Shown: positions 34,896 to 39,901 of the stretch, piece after piece | Layout of the letters: every line of letters begins with the position of its first letter | Numbering within the stretch: position 1 is the stretch's first letter | Assembly: GCA_900317825.1 (NCBI GenBank) | Contig: ONIH01000003.1 | Coordinates: 87,048-126,948 of the forward strand | Origin: an uncultured Lachnospiraceae bacterium | Lineage (GTDB): Bacteria; Bacillota; Clostridia; Lachnospirales; Lachnospiraceae | Direction: 5' to 3' | Length of the DNA stretch: 39,901 nt | Notes under the pieces: generated by a model | What the model saw: the letters and a program-made list of their open reading frames with translations, nothing else | Databases searched by the model: none | Told to the model about the DNA's origin: nothing | Program-made: the position numbers and the translations under genes

Positions 34896-35481
34896 AAAGA
34901 CGGTCTGCTATGGACTCATATCAGCGACAGAGAAGTACGATATCATGTCTGCATCGATAGCGCTGGCGAACTATTTTGCGTCAGCGAAGGGATACCGGAC
35001 GGCTCTGGTCATAGCGGAAGAGGACAGTGCGGTACTTCATATGCTTTCCGAAAAGAAATGTGTGGATGTGGAACCGGTTGGCTATGCGGATGAATACCTG
35101 ACATACTATTGTGTCAGCGGAGCCGGAGAACTGAAGAGACTAAAAGACAGATCCTTCGAGAGATTAGTCGTCGAGACTGAAGCATCGCATCTGGACGATG
35201 ACCTGCTCAGGGAGATAGACGCGCTCAGGATCTTTGCGGATCTGTCACCGTGGCGTTATCAGGATCTGAGAAAATGTTACAGAAATACGTTCTGTTCATT
35301 GGGATTTCATAATACTGGAGAGCAGAGGCTGGGGAGAAACCTGTATACAATGAGCATGAGACAAAACGACATGGAAAGGTTTAAAAAGGAATTCGGCGCC
35401 AACGTCATAGAAACCGGTTATTTCAAGGACCCATACAGGCTAGGGAAAACAGACCTGATGCAGGTCGAAAGGATTCTGTAA
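34852..35481 (+). CDS. Degenerate ParA/MinD-like protein
   Basis: A 209-residue protein overlapping the preceding gene by 44 bases. The N-terminal segment VCYGLISATEKYDIMSASIALANYFASAKGYRTALVIAEED follows the pattern of a ParA/MinD first strand-loop-helix. The Walker A lysine and threonine are missing, so ATP hydrolysis is doubtful. The rest, including FERLVVETEAS and ALRIFADLSPWRYQDL, fits alternating strands and helices. It looks like a truncated, diverged partner of the ParA-like part of the upstream fusion. No better start than ATG 34852 was found; the ribosome site is weak. Confidence 0.65.
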   Translation: MKGFLKSSKKRDVFKKTVCYGLISATEKYDIMSASIALANYFASAKGYRTALVIAEEDSAVLHMLSEKKCVDVEPVGYADEYLTYYCVSGAGELKRLKDRSFERLVVETEASHLDDDLLREIDALRIFADLSPWRYQDLRKCYRNTFCSLGFHNTGEQRLGRNLYTMSMRQNDMERFKKEFGANVIETGYFKDPYRLGKTDLMQVERIL

Positions 35482-35627
35482 AAAGAAAGGAGGTAACGGA
35501 AACCTATATAGACTCATGACCGGCCATGATAATTCGTAGAGATATCTGTACTGCTAAAGGCCGGGATTTAATGAAAGACATCAGAGCTCCGTGGAACTGG
35601 GAAAGTATGTAAACGGGGCTCTTTTTT
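35482..35627 (+). ncRNA. Structured RNA segment with regulated-looking terminator
   Basis: AGAGCTCCGT (35583-35592) pairs with ACGGGGCTCT (35613-35622) to form an intrinsic terminator with six T. The same TCCGT (35588-35592) can instead pair with ACGGA (35496-35500), which would disrupt the terminator. Between them, TCATG-ACCGGC-CATGA (35514-35529) is a hairpin whose loop can pair with GCCGG at 35560-35564, giving a pseudoknot. This looks like a riboswitch-style attenuator but fits no class that I recognise. A 13-codon frame (MKDIRAPWNWESM, 35571-35612) spans the terminator 5' arm. The next gene also has its own promoter after the terminator, so the element may instead act at the 3' end of the kinase operon. 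Confidence 0.5.
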
Positions 35628-35630
35628 CAG

Positions 35631-35659
35631 TTGTTAAAAAATGGAGATTGGTTTATAAT
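35631..35659 (+). promoter_or_regulatory. Promoter of the GH18 operon
   Basis: TTGTTA (35631-35636), a 17-bp spacer and TATAAT (35654-35659), directly after the terminator T-run. It would start the GH18-sua5-comEB transcript. Confidence 0.75.
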
Positions 35660-35694
35660 CGGGCTAAAAGAAAAAAAGGAAGGACACCTTCTGA

Positions 35695-37407
35695 ATGGAA
35701 AAAAGAGACACATTGTCAAAAAATACGAAGTGGCTGATACTTCTGGTGATTTTTATCATAATCCTGGCGATAGCGACCTTTGGCATCTGGACAGTGCGCT
35801 ATGCTCCGTCAAAGGAGCGGATGAGCATTAAAGAGTACTACGGTATATCAGGTGATCAGGCGGCACTTTTCATAAATGGAAAGAGGATAAAGCAGGACGG
35901 TGACAAACCGGTCGCGCAGTTAAAGGACGGGCATTTTTACATAGCTCTGTCAACGCTAAAGTCAAAGCTTGATGACGGCTACGTGTACGATAGCACTGAG
36001 CAGATCCTCCGCTACACGACAGACAGTGAAGTCATTTCGGTGAACAGGGATGATGCTTTCTATACTTCCGGGCGTTCCCAGGAAGACATGGATGAGAAAA
36101 TAGTCATTACCGGAGGTTCAGACAGGACTTTTGTGGCACTTGACTTTGTGAAGAAATTCACAGATGTGACAGTGAAGACTGCAAAAAAGCCAAACCGTGT
36201 GGTCATAGAAAAAGCCGGCTACAAGAAGAAAGTCACAGAGCTGAAGCGGGATACCGAAGCCAGACGTTTCGGAGGCCCGAAGAGCAAGATACTTGCGGAT
36301 CTGAAGAAGGGCACGCAGGCTACGGTAGTCGAATCCTATGGCAGGTGGGATAAGATCATGACTGCAGACGGAATAGAAGGCTGTGTTACGAGTTCCAGTC
36401 TTGATACTATAAAGAGCAGGACTGTGAAAAAGTCGCTTCCAGAGAGGAAGTACAACCATATCACGATGAAGGATAAGGTGAACATGCTCTGGCATCAGGT
36501 GACGAACCGTACAGCGAACAGTTCGGTAGACCGTGTGCTTTCAAATGCCAAGGGCATAAACGTGATCAGCCCGACCTGGTTCAGACTGGCTGATAATGAA
36601 GGCGGTCTGACAGACATTGCCAGTCTTTCATATGTGAAGACTGCACATAATGCCGGAGTTCAGGTCTGGGGTCTCGTGAGTAACTTCGAGGACAAGTCCG
36701 TGGATACGACGACTGTACTGAATATGACTTCAAGCCGCGATAATCTCGTAAATAACCTGATCGCAAAAGCCATAGCATACGATCTCGATGGGATAAATGT
36801 GGATTTCGAGCAGGTGCAGACTGCGGCAAAGGACGGCTATGCAGAGTTTATCAGGGAGCTGTCATTGAAGTGCGAGAACAATGACCTGGTGCTTTCGGTC
36901 GACAACTATCCTCCGACAGCATCCAGCACCCATTACAGCAGAAAAGTACAGGCGAATTATGCAGATTACTGCATAGTAATGGCGTATGATGAGCACTATA
37001 GTACTTCTGATCCGGGCAGCAACGCATCTATTGGCTTCGTAAAAGACGCGGTGAAAAATTCACTGAAAGAGATCCCGAAGAGCAGGCTGGTTCTCGGAAT
37101 GCCATTTTACGCAAAGCTCTGGACGACAAAAGACGATACGACTACGATGAAGACCATAGGCATGAAGAGCATCTCCTCATACCTGAAGCAGTATAACGTC
37201 CAGGAGACCTGGGATGACGACCTGGGGCAGAATTACGCTGAATTTTCTAATGATGGAGCGAAGATCCAGCTCTGGGCAGAGGATGAGAAAACGCTTGCAT
37301 TAAAGCTTGAAGTGATGAAATCGAACGGCCTCGCAGGAGGCGCGTTCTGGAAGGAAGGCCTTGAAGACAACAGTGTCTGGGACCTTATAGGGAATTACAT
37401 GAAATGA
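35695..37407 (+). CDS. Membrane-anchored GH18 glycosidase (cell-wall/spore-type hydrolase)
   Basis: A 570-residue protein. An N-terminal transmembrane anchor (about 13-33) is followed by a copper-amine-oxidase-like N-terminal domain (about 60-170). An SH3-like segment follows (ILADLKKGTQATVVESYGRWDKIMTADGIEGCV) and then the GH18 barrel. The catalytic motif is DLDGINVDFEQ with E372 as acid. MAYDEHY and the C-terminal AGGAFWKEGLEDN are also GH18 features. Similar enzymes (YaaH/SleL type) cleave peptidoglycan at N-acetylglucosamine. It faces the outside of the membrane. ATG 35695 follows AAGGAAGG; the stop overlaps the next gene. Confidence 0.9.
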   Translation: MEKRDTLSKNTKWLILLVIFIIILAIATFGIWTVRYAPSKERMSIKEYYGISGDQAALFINGKRIKQDGDKPVAQLKDGHFYIALSTLKSKLDDGYVYDSTEQILRYTTDSEVISVNRDDAFYTSGRSQEDMDEKIVITGGSDRTFVALDFVKKFTDVTVKTAKKPNRVVIEKAGYKKKVTELKRDTEARRFGGPKSKILADLKKGTQATVVESYGRWDKIMTADGIEGCVTSSSLDTIKSRTVKKSLPERKYNHITMKDKVNMLWHQVTNRTANSSVDRVLSNAKGINVISPTWFRLADNEGGLTDIASLSYVKTAHNAGVQVWGLVSNFEDKSVDTTTVLNMTSSRDNLVNNLIAKAIAYDLDGINVDFEQVQTAAKDGYAEFIRELSLKCENNDLVLSVDNYPPTASSTHYSRKVQANYADYCIVMAYDEHYSTSDPGSNASIGFVKDAVKNSLKEIPKSRLVLGMPFYAKLWTTKDDTTTMKTIGMKSISSYLKQYNVQETWDDDLGQNYAEFSNDGAKIQLWAEDEKTLALKLEVMKSNGLAGGAFWKEGLEDNSVWDLIGNYMK

Positions 37408-38456
37408 ATACACAGATCATAAAAGTAGATCCGGAGCATCCGGACATTGAAAAAATCCGTATAGCCGCTGAAATCCTGAAAAAGGGAGGACTGGTGGCTT
37501 TTCCGACAGAAACAGTCTATGGACTAGGCGGAGACGCAGAGGATGCAGGTGCATCCAAAGCCATCTACGCAGCTAAGGGAAGACCATCTGATAACCCGCT
37601 GATCGTACACATCTGCGACTATTCACAGTTGGAGAAGATATCAAAGGACTTGCCGCCAGAGGCAAAGAAGCTCTCAGACGCTTTCTGGCCAGGCCCGATG
37701 ACCCTTATCGTGAACAAGAATGGTGTCATACCGCACGAGACTACAGGCGGACTGGACACAGTCGCAGTGCGCTTCCCGAGCCATCCTGTCGCCAATGCCC
37801 TGATCCGTGAGTCTGGCTGCATGATAGCGGCTCCGAGCGCGAATACATCGGGAAGACCATCTCCTACAAAGGCGGAGCACGTCATTCACGACCTGAATGG
37901 AAAAATAGACGCTATAATCGACGGAGGTCCGGTACAGATAGGACTCGAGTCTACTATAGTCGACCTGACAGAGGAAGTACCGACGATTCTGCGCCCAGGG
38001 TATATAAACAAGCAGATGCTCGAAAAAGTAGTGGGCGAAGTGAAGGTCGATCCAGGCATCCTGGGGACAGAGAATGTCCATGTGCGCCCGAAAGCGCCGG
38101 GAATGCGTTACAAGCACTATGCACCGAAGGGCGACCTGAAGATAGTAAGCGGAGACCAGGACAAAGTCATCGCTGAGATCAACAGGCTTGCCGAAGAAGG
38201 CGAGAACTCCGGCAAAAAAGTCGGAATTATCGCAACAGAAGAAACAAAAGATTTTTATCATATAGGAAAAGTAATAAGCATAGGAGACCGGACAGATGAG
38301 TACGAGATCGCGCATAATCTGTTCGATGTCCTGAGAAAAATGGATGAATATGGGGCAGAACTGATCTATTCAGAGGAATTCTCTACTCCGAAGATCGGAA
38401 ACGCCATAATGAACAGGCTGCTGAAGGCGGCTGCGCATCAGGTGATAGAGGTATGA
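37404..38456 (+). CDS. L-threonylcarbamoyladenylate synthase (Sua5/TsaC type)
   Basis: A 350-residue enzyme that makes threonylcarbamoyl-AMP for the t6A37 modification of ANN-decoding tRNAs. The YrdC domain shows GGLVAFPTETVYGLGGDA, KGRPSDNPLIVHI, AVRFPSHPVANALI and SAPSANTSGRPSPT-type segments (APSANTSGRPSPT here). The C-terminal Sua5 domain includes KAPGMRYKHYAPKG. The two-domain length is the Sua5 form. It is coupled to the GH18 gene by ATGA overlap and to the next gene by ATGA overlap. Confidence 0.95.
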   Translation: MNTQIIKVDPEHPDIEKIRIAAEILKKGGLVAFPTETVYGLGGDAEDAGASKAIYAAKGRPSDNPLIVHICDYSQLEKISKDLPPEAKKLSDAFWPGPMTLIVNKNGVIPHETTGGLDTVAVRFPSHPVANALIRESGCMIAAPSANTSGRPSPTKAEHVIHDLNGKIDAIIDGGPVQIGLESTIVDLTEEVPTILRPGYINKQMLEKVVGEVKVDPGILGTENVHVRPKAPGMRYKHYAPKGDLKIVSGDQDKVIAEINRLAEEGENSGKKVGIIATEETKDFYHIGKVISIGDRTDEYEIAHNLFDVLRKMDEYGAELIYSEEFSTPKIGNAIMNRLLKAAAHQVIEV

Positions 38457-38917
38457 AAATAAAACGCGTCATTTTTGTGGATAATAAGGGCAACGCCAGG
38501 TCAGCCATGGCCTACGCCCTCTATAAGAAAATGTACCCGGATTCGGACATAGAAGTGCTTGCCAGGGGACTTGTCGTCTCCTTCAGTGAGCCTCTGAACC
38601 AGAAAGCCGAAGCTGTAATGGCGGGGAAAGGCCTGGAGACAGAAGGATTTACGTCCGAGCAGCTGACAGAACAGGACATACAGCCGGGGACACTTATTTT
38701 TACCATGAAGGCGTCACAGAGGGAGAGGGTCATAGAAGAATATAACGGGGCAAATGAAAAAAATACCTTCGTACTGTCTTCCTTTGCGGGCGAGGAGCTG
38801 GAGATAATGGATCCATACGGCGGAAATCTGCAGGTGTATGGCATCTGTCTCGAAGCTCTTGGCTCCACACTGGAAAAATTTCCTGAGAAGATAAAGGAGA
38901 TCGAAGATGAGCGATAA
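38453..38917 (+). CDS. Low-molecular-weight phosphatase-fold protein lacking the catalytic Cys
   Basis: A 154-residue protein of the low-molecular-weight tyrosine phosphatase fold. The expected P-loop VCxGNxCRS reads VDNKGNARS: the nucleophilic cysteine is replaced by Asp, while Arg-Ser and the general-acid DPYGG are retained. Phosphatase activity is therefore unlikely; it may act as a phosphate or phosphopeptide binder. The gene follows sua5 with a 4-base overlap and overlaps dCMP deaminase by 11 bases; the order sua5-phosphatase is common in Bacillota (ywlC-ywlE). Confidence 0.8.
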   Translation: MKIKRVIFVDNKGNARSAMAYALYKKMYPDSDIEVLARGLVVSFSEPLNQKAEAVMAGKGLETEGFTSEQLTEQDIQPGTLIFTMKASQRERVIEEYNGANEKNTFVLSSFAGEELEIMDPYGGNLQVYGICLEALGSTLEKFPEKIKEIEDER

Positions 38918-39392
38918 AAGAGAAGGATACATCAGCTGGGATGAGTATTTTATGGGGGTGGCTGAACTCTCTGCGATGAGATCGAAGGATCCGCATACCC
39001 AGGTGGGCTGCTGCATAGTCAGTGAAGACCATAAGATACTTTCAATGGGATACAATGGATTTCCGAGAGGATGCTCGGATGATGACTTCCCATGGAAAAG
39101 GGAGGGCCCGCCGCTCGAGAATAAGTATTTTTACACGACGCACAGTGAGCTGAACGCTATCCTGAACTACAGAGGAGGAAGCCTGGAAGGAGCGTCTCTT
39201 TACGTTACGCTTTTTCCGTGCAACGAATGTGCGAAAGCTATCATCCAGGCTGGTATCAGGGAGATAGTTTATGACAGCGACAAGTACGAGAACGAGCCTT
39301 CTACGATAGCTTCCAAGAGGATGCTTAAGGCAGCAGGCGTTTCTATAAGAAAATATGTGAGAACAGGGAAAGAGCTGAAAATAGAAGTATAG
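38907..39392 (+). CDS. dCMP deaminase (ComEB family)
   Basis: A 161-residue zinc-dependent deaminase that converts dCMP to dUMP for dTMP synthesis. The motif DPHTQVGCCIV and YNGFPRGCSD are typical. The zinc and catalytic residues are in THSELNAI (HxE, here HSE) and PCNECAKAI (PCxxC). Length is normal. It overlaps the phosphatase-like gene by 11 bases. Confidence 0.94.
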   Translation: MSDKREGYISWDEYFMGVAELSAMRSKDPHTQVGCCIVSEDHKILSMGYNGFPRGCSDDDFPWKREGPPLENKYFYTTHSELNAILNYRGGSLEGASLYVTLFPCNECAKAIIQAGIREIVYDSDKYENEPSTIASKRMLKAAGVSIRKYVRTGKELKIEV

Positions 39393-39410
39393 GAACAGGA
39401 GGAAGCAACT

Positions 39411-39620
39411 ATGGAAAGAGATGACGTCGATCTGGTGGAGGACCTTCAGATAAAGGTAAAAGAACTCGACAGCCAGATAAAGGCAAAGGAGGAAGAGCTG
39501 GAGGAGCTCAAAGGCGAGAGAGGCAGATATCTGAAAGAGATTGGAGAGCATTCCGATGAGAAGTTCCAGCAGAATATGCTGGAATTAGTATATGAGCAGC
39601 GTATGAAACACAAGAAATAG
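39411..39620 (+). CDS. Small coiled-coil protein
   Basis: A 69-residue, highly charged protein. Residues 8-45 form a likely coiled coil (EDLQIKVKELDSQIKAKEEELEELKGER). It starts 18 bp after the deaminase gene with a GGAGG site. Unknown function; probably the last gene of this operon before the rRNA promoters. Confidence 0.75.
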   Translation: MERDDVDLVEDLQIKVKELDSQIKAKEEELEELKGERGRYLKEIGEHSDEKFQQNMLELVYEQRMKHKK

Positions 39621-39669
39621 TGTTAATTCGATAAATAGAAGAAAAAAATAAAAAAAATCAAAAAAGGTG

Positions 39670-39698
39670 TTGACAAGGCCCGATAATTTTGGTATTAT
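39670..39698 (+). promoter_or_regulatory. rRNA operon promoter P1
   Basis: TTGACA (39670-39675), a 17-bp spacer ending TTTTGG, and TATTAT (39693-39698), preceded by an A-rich stretch like an UP element. Confidence 0.85.
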
Positions 39699-39776
39699 AC
39701 TATCCGCACCGCAAAAAGCAAAGGGATTTGCCAGAAACGATGCAGAAAACTTTTTTCAAAAAGATGAAAAAAGTGC

Positions 39777-39805
39777 TTGACAAACGATGATGACTTTGGT
39801 ATCAT
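39777..39805 (+). promoter_or_regulatory. rRNA operon promoter P2
   Basis: TTGACA (39777-39782), a 17-bp spacer ending CTTTGG, and TATCAT (39800-39805). It repeats the design of P1 107 bp downstream. Confidence 0.85.
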
Positions 39806-39901
39806 ATAGAAGTTGTCGCCGCAAGGCAAGAACAAAGGACATTGATAACTGAACAGTGAAACAACCTTGAAAGATTCTAAGAGAATTTTATTCGAGTGCA
39901 A
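39806..39901 (+). other. Probable start of the rRNA operon leader (cut by window end)
   Basis: After the tandem promoters the sequence ACATTGATAACTGAACAGTGAAAC resembles the pre-16S leader of clostridial rRNA operons. No rRNA is inside the window; the mature 16S gene would begin beyond base 39901. This is inferred from leader and promoter appearance. Confidence 0.6.

Noticed and set aside
35482-35627. T-box leader
   Set aside because: TGGAACTGGG only partly matches the T-box sequence, the segment is too short for stem I, and no amino-acid or aminoacyl-tRNA synthetase gene follows.
35482-35627. c-di-GMP or c-di-AMP riboswitch
   Set aside because: The conserved core sequences of the known classes that I could recall are absent.

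Overview
The window is a near-origin stretch of a Bacillota chromosome, most likely a clostridial (Lachnospiraceae-like) bacterium. The evidence is the gene order (parA-parB-DUF4446; yaaO-yaaR-holB-ricT-yabB-rsmI; rpsF-ssb-rpsR; gdpP-rplI-dnaB), which matches the origin-proximal core of low-GC Gram-positives, together with purine-rich Shine-Dalgarno sites, short TTGACA/TATAAT promoters and small DUF families of that clade. No phage, insertion sequence, CRISPR array or plasmid module is visible. Nearly all DNA is coding and most genes are on the + strand.

Layout. 1-2860: end of parA, parB and two conserved hypothetical genes. 2889-5290: tRNA-Arg(CCU), a 568-residue two-helix membrane protein with a long acidic repeat domain, and tRNA-Lys(CUU) behind a strong promoter. 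5426-7570: trmB, a cluster of three DnaA boxes, and a D-Ala-D-Ala carboxypeptidase on the - strand. 7727-15528: a tightly coupled operon in which an AbiE-like pair precedes a YaaO-type decarboxylase, a guanylate-kinase-like protein, yaaR, holB, ricT, yabB/trmN6 and rsmI; a sirtuin follows directly. 16390-17373: rpsF-ssb-rpsR, with an S6 that appears to lack an internal segment.

17475-24932 is a sugar-utilisation locus: AraC-type regulator, lipoprotein solute-binding protein, two permeases and a GH2 beta-galactosidase. It has no ATPase of its own; an MsmK/UgpC-type ATPase gene lies just beyond on the - strand (26499-27614), after a small membrane protein and a PucR-type regulator. 27820-31754 holds gdpP (c-di-AMP phosphodiesterase), rplI and dnaB.

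31848-33391 has a 56-residue 2[4Fe-4S] ferredoxin, a DUF1858 protein and a MecA-type adaptor. 33648-35481 encodes a Ser/Thr-kinase-like domain fused to a ParA/MinD-like domain, followed by a second, degenerate ParA-like protein. The kinase frame appears to begin at an ATA codon. A structured RNA segment ending in an intrinsic terminator (35482-35627) comes next. 35695-39620 runs GH18 cell-wall hydrolase, Sua5-type tRNA threonylcarbamoyladenosine synthase, a phosphatase-fold protein lacking the catalytic cysteine, dCMP deaminase and a small coiled-coil protein. The window ends within what looks like the tandem-promoter leader of an rRNA operon.

The strongest candidates for something undescribed are the kinase/ParA-like pair with its odd start, operator-like repeat and structured 3' RNA; the AbiE-like pair with a degenerate toxin subunit inside a housekeeping operon; and the acidic membrane protein with two FliM-like C-terminal motifs. 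All functions were assigned by reading motifs; no database search was run.
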